DNA from: Pavlovales sp. CCMP2436
Lineage: Eukaryota; Haptophyta; Pavlovophyceae; Pavlovales
Direction of reading: 5' to 3'
Assembly: GCA_026770615.1 (NCBI GenBank)
Contig: MU631343.1
Coordinates: 1 to 18,518, forward strand
DNA length: 18,518 nt
Under the pieces are notes generated by a model. The model saw only the letters and a list, made by a program, of their open reading frames with translations. It searched no databases and was not told the DNA's origin. The position numbers and the translations under genes are program-made. Positions 8,795 through 18,200 of this stretch are shown one piece after another (position 1 is the first letter of the stretch; each line of letters starts with the position of its first letter).

Positions 8795-9285
8795 AGGACG
8801 TGAAGACCGCCGCCGCACACTGTCTTCCACCGCGCACGTACAGCTGCTTCCCAGCATGCAACCACACCGGAGCGCAGATGCCGCACGCAGCGGTTAGGAC
8901 ACATTCGATAGCCGACCGTGGCAATCGGATATCGCACGATGGCGAAACGGCTCACTGGTTCCACTTCACAGCCGACCAGGCCGACCGGGGCGAAGTAAGT
9001 GCGCAAATGATGCTTGGCAGGATGCTCCTTGGGGATGTCCCAGACGACGTGCGTGAGCCGGAAGACTTGCGCACCGGAGCTAAGCTTCTCGCGCGCGCAG
9101 CGCAGAGCGTGGCGCCACAGTATGTGAGCGCTCGCCTCGATGCGCTAGAGGTTCTCTGCAGGCACGCCGACAAACGCGAGGTGGTCTATGGGCGTGTTGC
9201 ATCGGCTGCGGGGCGACCAGCGTTCGTGGCGAATTTTCGTTGTTATAATATATTCAGCTCGAGACCCGTCATCGTCGGTTCATAA
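8795..9285 (+). CDS. Sel1-like repeat exon between the inverted arms
   Basis: A pyrimidine-rich acceptor (CTTTCCTCCCGCTTTGCACAG) precedes an open frame that ends at TAA in the right arm. Residues equivalent to TAHWFHFTADQADRGEVSAQ, MMLGRMLLGD and DLRTGAKLLARAAQ follow the Sel1-repeat pattern (A..W....A.Q....AQ..LG.ML..G...D...A..LL..AA). This suggests one or two alpha-helical Sel1 units used in protein-protein contacts. A GTAAGT at 8995-9000 is a perfect donor inside the repeat, so the true exon could end there. Sel1 proteins of protists often also carry a MYND finger, and a MYND half-exon lies on the same strand at 11225. It is probably a gene fragment split by the inverted repeat. Confidence 0.5.
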
Positions 9286-10163
9286 CGACGTCACTCTCGC
9301 GAGTGAATCCGCCGTGCCCGCAGGTACCTCCAGCTGCCCTTGTGCGCTAAAGGCCCATCACTGACAAATAATTATATCGTTGAGTTGCCGAAGGTGTCAG
9401 AGTCCTCTCCAAAGTTGCCGTCACCGCCTCAGGCCCGCCTGTTTCTTTTCCCGTCGTCACCACTGCTGCTCTCATCACTCGATCTCGAGTGTTTGCCGGG
9501 TTTGCCTACCCAGTTCGTCAGTGGACTGATTACCCTGGTGATGAACTCTGGGATGGACTCGCTCGCGGCTTGAAAGAGAACGTGCAGCGGCAGCGCCGGC
9601 AGCAAAACCTGCAGTGTCTGCGACAACAGCGATACCTTGGCAGCGGGCGCGTCAGCGGGTGCGTCAGCGGTAGGAGCCGCTGCCACACCGGTTGCCGCGT
9701 CCGCCACGGGAGATGGCACCACCAGCTCCTCAATCCCCGCGTCAGCGGGCGCGTCAGCGGGCGCGGGCACAGGCGCCTGGGCGCGCTCCGCAGCCGCCAG
9801 GGCGCGCTCCGCTGCCCGGCGGGCTGACCGGCCCGCGCGTGCACCCATGCCGCCCACGTGGGGCTTACCCCCTACCGCCGCCCTGCGGCGCTAGCCACCC
9901 GCCGCCCGCCGCTGCTGCGGCGCGATGGCAACGCGAGCGGTTAGCACGAACATCACGCACCCCTCGCTCACGAACCACGGCATGATCTTGAAGTCGGCAC
10001 CATTGGGTCGCACCTTCGCCAGTTGTGCGCACAAACCAGTTAACCTCGCCTCACAATCGTCGCCCGCCGCAGCCACTCCGCACGCGCCCGAGTTCCACTC
10101 CCGCGGCGCGCGCTCCTCGACGTACCGCCCCATGGCGTACGCCCAGCCAAACGGCCCACACCG
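9258..10163. repeat. Right arm of ~0.9-kb inverted repeat
   Basis: Reverse complement of 7793-8740. It is slightly shorter, mostly through loss of units in the Pro/Ala-coding repeat. The spacer between arms is about 517 bp and holds the Sel1-like exon. Confidence 0.93.
9429..10163 (-). pseudogene. Unrecognised gene, right copy, broken by an in-frame TAG
   Basis: The same protein as the left copy. The frame is open from the arm edge (C-G-P-F-G-W-A-Y-A, then MGRYVEERAPREWNSG) through MPWFVSEG, where the left copy has its stop. It then meets TAG at 9891-9893, where the left copy has AAG (Lys). It resumes in the same frame to a TGA at 9429-9431. Immediately upstream of the homologous region the frame hits a stop, so this copy lacks the 5' part of the gene. 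Confidence 0.7.
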
Positions 10164-10178
10164 TCAAATGCCAGCCTG

Positions 10179-10775
10179 GGACGGAACTTCCACACCGTCG
10201 TCTTCGACGACGACGACGACAGGCTCTTCAGCCCGGAGGACCTGCGGCTCGTGCTTCGCGTCATCGTCAAAGACCTCGGGCTCTAGGAGAGTGCCAACAC
10301 GGAGCCGAACGACTGGGTGAACCCCCTCATCCACACCGACGATCAGACGCGCAAGGATGCTCGTGGAATGATGCGTTACGACCTGGTTGAGTTGTTCGGA
10401 GCTCGCATCCGCCCCACGCAAAAGGACAAGCTCTGCATCTGCATGTGGTGGGCAGACCTTCTCCCCGTGCACTCCACAAGGCTCTCGTGCCACATCACGT
10501 TCAGCTGCTGCTCGGACCATCCGTAGGAAGGAGTTGATGGAAGTCGCTGTCGCGGGTACCGTCACCGCCAAGCTCTTCGTTTCCAAGCTCGCGCGCCTCG
10601 CCGCACTCGCGGACGCGGACGATGACTGGACGATGACAGAGACTCCGATGACAGAGACTCCCCCCCCTTCTCCAAACTAGTTGAGCGTGGAGACGGTCGA
10701 GCACCGGCCACCGCTGCCGCCGTGGATGATCCACCCGGAGATTACGGATCTTGACTGGCTCAATGATCTTGAGTG
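10179..10775 (+). pseudogene. Broken unrecognised gene, plus strand
   Basis: A coding-like frame begins LGRNFHTVVFDDDDDRLFSP and EDLRLVLRVIVKDLGL, then meets TAG at 10284-10286. It continues in the same frame through NDWVNPLIHTDDQTRKDARG and FGARIRPTQKDKLCICMWWA to TAG at 10525. A second frame then reads VAVAGTVTAKLFVSKLARLA, passes TAG at 10678 and ends WMIHPEITDLDWLNDLE at TGA 10773-10775. Two in-frame stops and one frame change indicate decay or missed introns. No family is recognised. Confidence 0.45.
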
Positions 10776-11005
10776 ATCGAACCGATCGCTTGGACTTTGA
10801 TGTCACGCGCAGCCACCGCCTCGTTCGCGTCCGTGCCCTTGAGCTTAGCCTTGATGTTGGGTTGCTGGATAAAATACGCCTCAATCGTGCTCTTGGGCAG
10901 GTGGACACCGTCCTCGGTGATGATCTCCTTGAAGCCGCTCGGCATGGCCACCATGGTCCTCCGCAGACGCGACGCGCTTGGACGAGAGCTCTTGGACGAG
11001 AGCAC
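10760..11005 (-). CDS. Small unrecognised ORF, coding-like
   Basis: From an ATG at 10954 the frame reads MVAMPSGFKEIITEDGVHLP and then KSTIEAYFIQQPNIKAKLKG, followed by TDANEAVAARDIKVQAIGS. This is balanced, low-repeat composition that looks like real protein. The frame is open upstream to 11005, where a short duplication (CTTGGACGAGAGCT twice) lies. It overlaps the convergent end of the broken gene at 10775 by a few bases. The family and the true exon limits are unknown. Confidence 0.45.
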   Translation of the reverse strand: MLSSKSSRPSASRLRRTMVAMPSGFKEIITEDGVHLPKSTIEAYFIQQPNIKAKLKGTDANEAVAARDIKVQAIGSITQDH

Positions 11006-11043
11006 GTAACTAACGAAATTTCAATGCGAACAACTTTTATTTA

Positions 11044-11215
11044 GAATTTCGCAGCAATTTCGTTGCGAAAGGCTCTATTCTTTTCGCAGCGATATTTCGC
11101 TGCGAAATTTCACTGCGAAAGGCTCTATTTTTTCGCAGCGAAATTTCGCAAAATTTTGCATGTGAATTTCGCTGCATTTCGCTGCGAAATTTTTGTTTAG
11201 GATTTAGCAGCGAAA
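11044..11215. repeat. Array of TTTCGCWGCGAAA palindromes
   Basis: The words TTTCGCAGCGA, TTTCGCTGCGAAA, TTTCGTTGCGAAA and variants recur about every 15-30 bases. TTTCGCAGCGATATTTCGCT followed by GCGAAA (from 11082) is a perfect hairpin with a 3-4 base centre. A longer 51-bp direct repeat is visible: TGCGAAAGGCTCTATT then TTTTCGCAGCG. Confidence 0.88.
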
Positions 11216-11224
11216 TCACGAACC

Positions 11225-11512
11225 CTGGGGGCGACCCATGGGCTAAAGCGGTGCATAAAGCGCGACAAAGCGCGCTTCTGCGGGATGGCGTGCATGCGGC
11301 AGATGTGGCCGACGCACAAACGGTGCTGCAAGGAGTGGACGGAGCAGCGCAACTTCGAGGAGGCCACCGCCCCGAAGGACTCCGAGGATGCAGTGGATGT
11401 GGCAACTCCACCGATGAAAGAGCTCAAGCGTATGCTAGATCGCCTCAAGATCAGCTACACCGGCGTGCTCGAGCGCGCCGAGCTAATCGCGCTGCTCCAG
11501 AACGCTATTTGA
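11225..11512 (+). CDS. C-terminal half of MYND zinc finger plus SAP-like tail
   Basis: In one frame the sequence gives RCIKRDKARF, then CGMACMRQMWPTHKRCC and KEW. This matches the second half of a MYND finger (C-x3-C-x7-H-x3-C then a short tail). The first zinc-binding pair (C-x2-C...C-x2-C) is absent; the sequence upstream is the palindrome array. The protein ends ELKRMLDRLKISYTGVLERA followed by ELIALLQNAI and TGA. This is an 'ELK.LL...GVS..G..EK.EL..LL' helix pair common in algal proteins. MYND fingers bind Pro-rich partner motifs. It may be a last exon (possible acceptor TTTAGCAG at 11203-11210) or a truncated gene. Link to the Sel1-like exon at 8795 is speculative. Confidence 0.55.
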   Translation: MGATHGLKRCIKRDKARFCGMACMRQMWPTHKRCCKEWTEQRNFEEATAPKDSEDAVDVATPPMKELKRMLDRLKISYTGVLERAELIALLQNAI

Positions 11513-11631
11513 GTATTACTTGACTGAGCGCAGGCCGCCAAGCGCGGTGAACCGTTCCAAGCCCCGACCGGGGAATATCTACTGACTCAAAACACACTGG
11601 GATTAAGTAAATCGCAGCGCTGCCATCGGCT

Positions 11632-12751
11632 GTGTCAGAGCTGGACGGTAGACAGGCTGTGCTCAGCTCCCCTGAACGCGACGGCCTAGGTGGACCCGTG
11701 CGCCCAAAACGCGGGCGAAAAAGTATCAGCCATGCTACGCCTTCTCAACTCACCCGTGGAATCCGCAACGCACGCCCTCGCGGCACATGCATTGAGTATC
11801 GCCCAAAACGGACTCGCGAGACAAGCTAAGGCAAAAACGATGCCCACCGCAAGGGAGGCGATCAAAAGTCTTTCCGAAGCACCCCAGGGGGAAGAAAACT
11901 GGGATATATTCGAGAGCTATGCATGCTTGCATACGACACCCATGGGCAAGCTCGCCCCTGTCCCACTATGGCTAGCCCTAGGCGTCACTCGCTGCGCAAA
12001 ACCCAAGATGGCTTCGGTCACCCTAGCAGCAATGAGCCCTTCAACTTGGCAAAACTGCGCATCGCAAGTACTGCCCCCACTTTAAGTGACACTGACAGAC
12101 AATTGCCAGCTATAAGTGCAACAGAAGAAGAAATATTACGAACAAACGGCAGCTCTATGAGGGACATGCTAATCGTACTTCAAAATGACCTACCGATGCA
12201 TGCGAACAAGGCTACAGTAGCAAAAGGAGCCAAAACCCTGTTCACACACGAATACAGGCAAACGTTTATGCGACTAAAACACCCCGAGCAGCTTGAAATA
12301 TTTAGGAAAATTCTACCCGCACTCACGCAGGCACTATGCGGACTTATGTGCTTCCGGTTTGTTTTTACGCCACACGACACTCATACATGCACTCAGACAC
12401 CAACCATCGACAGGAGAGAACCCACAATTGTGCTCCCCTCATATCGGGGTCGACGGCTCATTTATCGAACCAGATGGGAACGGCAAGGCTCGAACAGCCG
12501 GTGCGACGTATTTTTACGTACTCCCATCACACCACATCTGCGGCACTACACATGCCTCAGAGGCACATATCCTCACCTGCACATTCTCAGGCGATCAAAC
12601 GGTTGTCAACGCAGAATGCAATGCGATTACAATTGCCTTACAATCACTGACTCACGAGCAAGAGCTATTTATCGGATGGGACCATGACACGGGCTTACAC
12701 TCTATACACCTGGTACACGTAGGTATGAATTCAAATGAGCCACGGTACTGA
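11632..12751 (+). pseudogene. Decayed retroelement pol fragment with RNase H domain
   Basis: Coding character moves between frames: about 11632-11720, then 11720-11935, then 11923-12400, then 12440-12751. At least two frameshifts are therefore implied. The last part is recognisable. IGVDGSFIEPDGNGKARTAG (Asp at 12452), then GDQTVVNAECNAITIALQ (Glu) and FIGWDHDTGLHSI (Asp) reproduce the D...E...D pattern of RNase HI-type domains of retroelements. The upstream part (for example KTLFTHEYRQTFMRLKHPEQ) has no clear reverse-transcriptase motif and may be the connection region. Stop TGA at 12749. No LTR, poly-A tail or target duplication is evident. A non-LTR element relic is the favoured reading. 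Confidence 0.6.
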
Positions 12752-12801
12752 GTAAGGGGCGAGGCGGCAGGGCACAGTCCGCTCGAAAGCAAGCGGTCCG
12801 C

Positions 12802-14210
12802 CTACTCCATGTATTGTTTAGTCGCTTCGTGCGACCCGTATTTGCGCAGGTTATTTGCGCGCCGCTTCGCTTCAGCCGCAGCTAGGCGCTCTGGCTTGCC
12901 CTCCGGATCGTTACGCTTCGCCTTGGCCGCAGCGAGCGCATCTGACTCGTCACGCTTCGCCTTGGCCGCAGCGAGCGCATCTGGCTCATCATGCTTCGCC
13001 TCGCGCTTGAGCTTGGCGGCGGGCTCATCGCGCTGGAGCTTTGCGGCGGCCTTGCGCTCGTGTGGTGTTGCCCGAGGAGCTAGCGGGAGCTCGGGGTGCT
13101 CGAAGCTTGAGGTCGCATGAGAGACGTTGACTTGCACCGCCAGGCCCGTGCGGCAGACCTTGCGGCCAGACTGCTTGAACTCGTCGAGGGCGTTCTCTCG
13201 GGTCTGCACCTCGATCTTTCAGCCCTGCCACTCGCTCGGCTCTGCGGACTTACGCGCCGCGAGCCCCTGCACCTGGCGCCGTTGGCTGCACTCGGCGAAG
13301 CGGCGCGAAATGTCGAGGGCGGTCTCGAGCACACCTTGGTTGGAGTCGACTCCGAATGTGACGTTGAGCTCACCAGCCGCTCTGCCAGGCACACCGTCCG
13401 AGGGGGGTGCGCCTGGCAGTGCCCATGGCATGCACGCGTCGCCGCCCGACCGCGCCGGCAGGCGTGCACCTCGGGCCATGCACACGCGCACGGCCGGCAG
13501 CGGCGATGTCAAGGCCGCGCCCTCGAGCGCCTGTAGCGCCTCGCAGGCGTCTGTCGGGCAGCAGAGCGCGCAGTGGACGCACTACACAAGCATCGCCACA
13601 CCGCCCGGCCCGATCGGCAAGCGGATCGTGCAGGGCGCCCCGCCAATCCCGTCTGCGTAGCACGTTGCGCCGCGCGTGAGGCAGAGGAGCGCAGCGAGGC
13701 TGCCCTCGGAGATGACGATCGTCACGCGGACGCCCTCGTTCCGGCCCGCCATGAGGATGAAGTGCAGAATGAAGTGCCCGAGCTTCCACAGCAGGCGCGC
13801 CAGTGATGTGCGCTGGTCAAGGTGCGGCACGAGGTCTCCGGCGGGCCCATTGATGCGCACCTACCCGTTGAAGAGCGGCTTGGCACCAAGCTCAGCGCAG
13901 AGCGGCTCCCAGAGGCGCTTGAGAGTGGTGGCGGCGGCGCGCGAGGTCGCCTTCGCGGTATAGTCGGTGATTGTGCGGCGCCGGCCCTGCGGGATGTCGA
14001 GGGCGGGCGTCTTCCCTGCGCCGAAGCAGACGTTGCCGGCGCCAGCGCTGCACGGTCGGCGCGGGAGAGCGTCACCGCATCCTCGGGGCTCAGTGCGATG
14101 TCGCAGTTCGACACAAGGAAGTCCAACTCAGCCAGGTCCGTGCGGTGGTTGAACTCGCCGTTGCCGATCTGGACCCAGCCCGCGAGCGCGCAGACGTTCG
14201 AGCTGGACAT
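12802..14210 (-). pseudogene. Long unrecognised minus-strand gene with three in-frame stops and a frameshift
   Basis: The start region (from 14210) reads SSSNVCALAGWVQIGNGEF and DFLVSNCDIALSPEDAVTLS. Near 14050 the coding frame shifts to NVCFGAGKTPALDIPQG and LKRLWEPLCAELGAKPLFNG. That frame then stays open to 12802 except for TAG at 13861, TAG at 13582 and TGA at 13219. Between the stops it gives VRINGPAGDLVPHLDQRTSL, LWKLGHFILHFILMAG, EGVRVTIVISEG and LNVTFGVDSNQGVLETALDI. The C-terminal part is Ala/Lys-rich (see 12911-13000) and ends KYGSHEATKQYME. The coding-like composition across each stop argues for a recently disabled gene. Programmed readthrough or unseen micro-introns are alternatives. 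No family is recognised. Confidence 0.5.
12911..13000 (-). repeat. 39-bp tandem repeat encoding ALAAAKAKRDESD
   Basis: Two full units and part of a third, beginning TTACGCTTCGCCTTGGCCGC on the plus strand. They encode 13-residue, probably helical Ala/Lys repeats on the minus strand. Confidence 0.9.
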
Positions 14211-14227
14211 GCAAAACCGCGCAAATT

Positions 14228-14566
14228 TTGATTCAGCAACTAACTGCCATGATCGATTTTTTCAAATGCAGCGAATTCTTACGCGGGCCGCTCTGCTCCA
14301 ATGTGCTCGGTACAATTGCCCGCGCTCAGGGGGAGGAGGTACCATATTACACCTTACGCGAGGTGGTCCTAGCAGCCTCGCCCCTTTACTCTACCACGGG
14401 AGACGCTTTTTACAAGAACCACTCTCGCCTCAAATGGCGAGAGCGGGGGGAATTTCAAAAAAAGTTAGGTGAAATCCTCCGTAGCAACTCACGTTACAGA
14501 GGAAGTACCAAAAAGTTGGTTGCAAATTCGCTTGATCGTAAAACATCCAGCCCCGCTCGAGGATAA
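14228..14566 (+). CDS. Doubtful ORF, no family recognised
   Basis: A 112-codon open frame includes MIDFFKCSEFLRGPLCSNVL and YTLREVVLAASPLY. Composition is moderately protein-like, but there is no start context, neighbour or homologue to support it. It contains a short perfect hairpin (14422-14443, CTCTCGCC/GGCGAGAG). A second hairpin, CAGCCCCG.../CGGGGCTG (14548-14590), follows it. It may be non-coding repeat sequence. Confidence 0.2.
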   Translation: MIQQLTAMIDFFKCSEFLRGPLCSNVLGTIARAQGEEVPYYTLREVVLAASPLYSTTGDAFYKNHSRLKWRERGEFQKKLGEILRSNSRYRGSTKKLVANSLDRKTSSPARG

Positions 14567-15016
14567 TCTACCCTCGTACCAACGGGGCTGAAACGGTTAG
14601 TAAAGTCAGTCAGTGCAACAAAGCTCGCTTCTGTTGCATAGACGCTGCATGCGGAAGGCGTGGAAGCCGCCGCACACGTGGTCATGGAAGAAGTAGGCGG
14701 CGTAGCGCGACGACGCGCCACTGGGCTGAATTTATGGGGACGAGCTATAGCATAAAATGTCTGCGAAGTCGATCACGCGAATAATTTCTTGTATTTGTTG
14801 AGCACGGGCTGCTGAGCCGCTTATTTGGTACTCCTTCGACACACCCGCAAGCGCTTTAGGCGTTCAGGAGTTGTGGCTTTATGTCACTAGAATAATAAAT
14901 GAGTCATAATTGTGGCGCTGCTATCGCATATTGTATTTTGGATGTGGAATTAATCTACGTGTTAGGCATGGACTATCAAGGGCAGGCGTCCTGTCTCGGT
15001 AGATGATCAGGATGAC
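14567..15016. other. No gene recognised; 3' flank of the kinase gene
   Basis: Mixed-composition sequence downstream (minus-strand sense) of the kinase stop codon. AATAATAAATGAG at about 14891 reads on the plus strand. I see no convincing polyadenylation signal for the kinase on the minus strand. Confidence 0.5.
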
Positions 15017-15243
15017 TCAGGAGATGAATGGGTCGAAGGGGGCGAAGTGTGCGTCGGCGAGCAGCCTACACTCGTCGCTCAGCCCCTCGTAGTCGGCCTT
15101 GCCGTCGCCGATCGCCAGGTGGACCACCTCGCTCACGCAGTCGGCGAAGTATCGAGTATCTGCGGGCCCGGCAAGGGTGGGCGCCCAGGGCGGCACGATC
15201 TGGCCTGCCTCGAGCGCCTTCCAATCAAGGCCAACGAACCACT
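15017..15243 (-). CDS. Kinase exon F (AGC C-tail and stop)
   Basis: Acceptor AAAATGCGTAG|AG; the first codon is completed by the G of exon E, giving HEWFVGLDW. It aligns with PKA KWFATTDW, the C-tail Pro-rich segment and GDTSNFDDY (here ADTRYFADC). It ends FAPFDPFIS then TGA. No partial copy of this exon was seen. Confidence 0.92.
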
Positions 15244-18200
15244 CTACGCATTTTGGAAACATTTGATAGTAAAGGCGGGGGCGGGGTGGGTGTATTCAGG
15301 TGTGTGCAGAGTGGTGGTGTGTGCGTGTGCACGTGTGCACGCGTGCACGTGTACTTTCTTAATCAGAGTAAAGCAATGGAATGTGAAAGTACAGGGCGAA
15401 GTGCGATTAAATCCTTCTGTAGCCCAAACCCCCACAAATAGGAGAAAAAGGAGAAACAAAAGGAGAAACAAAAGAGAAAAATGAGGGAGAAACAACGCTA
15501 CCGGGGAGTAGGATAGCGCATGAGACGACCGATGCGCTGACCCTCCCATGTCATGCCCGTATGCCTTCGGGCTGCAAGTCGGGGGACGTTAAAAGAACTA
15601 TTATAAAAAACGCTACCGTGCGCCTTCACGTCGTCCGCCCCACCGTCGAGGTTGCCGAGGCGCTGCGACGGCCTGAGTAAAAGAAAGGATTTCTGATTAG
15701 GACATCTATCCCCGGAGCCGGTCTCCCGGACATGTCCAGGACCACTCCCCGAGCACACAGATACCGCCCCCCCCTGAGCCTGGTTACTCGGAGAGCCTGC
15801 GGGGCCAAACTGACTTGTGTGTCAGCATGCATCATTTTCAAAAGAGCATTGTCAGTCATAATGCGGTGTCAGTGTTAACATTAGAATTCGTTTTCGAATT
15901 CGTATTCGAATTCGTTCGTATTCGTATTCGTATGATCCTAATTACCTGTGTGTGAGCAGCGCGCCAACGAACCTGCACGCTGCCCCATGCGCCGCAACCT
16001 CCTGTGCGCGCGGGGAGAGGGGGGAGGGTGGGTGGGTGGGTGGGGGGGGGGCTAGCTAGCTTCAAGATGAGCAAGTGTAACCGCACGCCGCAGTGTGTAA
16101 ATATCTAGCGCCTGCACGCTGCCCCATGCGCTGCAACCTCCTGAGAGGGGATGGGGGGGGGGTAGCCTCAAGATGAGCAAGTGCAACTAAGTGTGGTGCG
16201 AGTATGCATATGTAACAACTCGTGACAGCAGACTAATTCGAATCCGGACTGGGCCGAATCCGGGGCAACTGCCAAAGAAAGGCAGTTGCAAACGGCAAAA
16301 GGAAGTTACAGTTACAACACAGAGCAGTGGTGGGTGCTACACAGGGCAGCCGCTACCTCGGCGCTCGGGCGGCCGCCGTTCGCCGCGGCTGGTGGGTACG
16401 GAATCAACTTACATACAAACAATGCTTAGAACTACATACAAACAAAATAATGCTGAAACCTGCATACAAACCATGCATTAAGACACCAGTTACCTCGGCG
16501 CTCGAGCGGCCGCCGTCCGCCACAGCTCGTATTCATATTCGTATTTTCAGTATTGTTACTACTACTATAATATTACAATGGGTTTTTTTAATATTATCAC
16601 TAGTAATACTAATACTTTTTATTCTTACCTCGGCGCTCGGGCGGCCGCCGTCCGCCGCGGCCGCCGGCGGGAACGGAGGCAAATTCGACCCCAGAATGTT
16701 GCGATAGACCTGACGGGGGGGATGGGGGGGGGGTTGAGAGTGAGTGTGTGTGTGTGTGTGTGTGTGTGTTTGGGGGGGGGAGGTGCAAATTTGCGTAGAT
16801 GATTTTGCGATTTATTTGAAAGTAAGCGGGAGAGAAGGAGACAGTAGGACGGAGAGTCAGGATAGACTCGACAGTTTAGCGACAATGTGCTGGACAGAGC
16901 TTCTCAATAAAAAAAATGAAAAAAATGAAACCTCTGCATCGGCACTTCTGCGGAGAACAGCGATCGCCCCGTAACTATTTCGAACACGAGTGGTGTGTGA
17001 ATATGTGTTTGTGTGTGTGTATGTGTATGTAACGGCACCTAAAAGAAGAAGCGTGTGATACAAACCGTTAAAAAAAAAGAAAAAAAGCGTGCGACACACA
17101 CCCCGTGTGCTCGGGAACGGTCCTAGGCAAACATTGTGTTGCTGCTGCACTACTGGGAGACTGGGAGATCTTTATGGGGCCGGACGTTTTTATATATGTT
17201 CACACACCTGCATTGGCGCTTCTGCGGAGAACGGCGATCTCCCCGCAACCATTTCGAACACGAGTACGCCCAGCGCCCACCAGTCCACCGAAGTTGTGTA
17301 CCCCACCTATATGTAGTTAGGATACAATGGGGGCAAGGGTCGTTTCAAAAGTCAGCCAGTCAGGGGCAAGTGACCTCCCATTTCAAAGGCGAGCACACCC
17401 AGCGCCCACCAGTCCACCGCAGTCGTGTACCCCGTCTGCTTGTAGATTTATTAATTCATTTATTATGGTTATCATTTAGATCTTAAAAAATATATAATGA
17501 GTATAACTGTTATTAGAATGAGTGAAAATTTTGAAATAAAATGACAAATTAATAAAAAAGGAGCATGCAGTAGTAATTAGTACGCCCATCGCCCACCAGT
17601 CCACTGCAGTCGTGTACCCCGCCTACAGGGGGTCGCGGGCAAAAGGAAATCGTAACGTTAATAAACTGAGCCTCATTTTTGTGCCCGTCACTAGTAATTT
17701 AAGAAAAATTTAAGCATTGTTTGTATGTAATTTGCTAAAATCTGAGCCTCAGTCTCAAAAGCGCCGTTCTTATTGCCTGCGACACCCTGTACTTGTAGTG
17801 ACTTATTCTACACTAATATTAGTTATTATCTAAAAAAAAAATGATATAGCAATTACTATGAGGAGATTTGTTATCGAAAACAGGCTCATACCTATATGAA
17901 TTTGGGGCCACCGTAACCCACCGTATTGGCAACCATTTTAGGTGCCATGAATTCATGCCGATCCCCATCCCCCCCCATGTCAAAAGCAACCCCCCCCCCT
18001 TCCCCCCCTCCATTAATTAGGCACCCACCGTGTTTGCCACCTTTTCAGGAGCCATGTACTCTTAAGTGCTACAGAGGAATGGTGGCATTGCTATTTATAG
18101 TAATAGTTATAGTAATGATAATCAAAATACTGATAGCTTCATTCTCCCTTGATCACTCAATTAGGATGTTCTAAAACCGCTCAAGACCTACCGTGTTGGC

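Noticed and set aside
12755..12800. Small stem around AGTCCGCTCGAAAGCAAGCG considered as a tRNA or other RNA gene
   Set aside because: The stem is only about five pairs and no cloverleaf or conserved loop sequence is present.
13407..14472. Several long plus-strand frames over the minus-strand gene at 12802-14210
   Set aside because: High GC and Arg/Ala/Pro-rich composition mark them as antisense shadows. The minus frame has balanced hydrophobic segments.
15494..15507. Possible tiny echo of the exon E donor (CGGTAGCGTTGTTT against CGGTAGCGTTTTTT)
   Set aside because: It fits the direction rule, but about 13 matching bases with low complexity can occur by chance.
15830..15860. Minus-strand [12 protein letters not shown] followed by GTCAGT looked like the missing kinase helix exon
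   Set aside because: No acceptor precedes it and its phase does not join exon E. The exon at 15946-16001 fits both sequence and phase.
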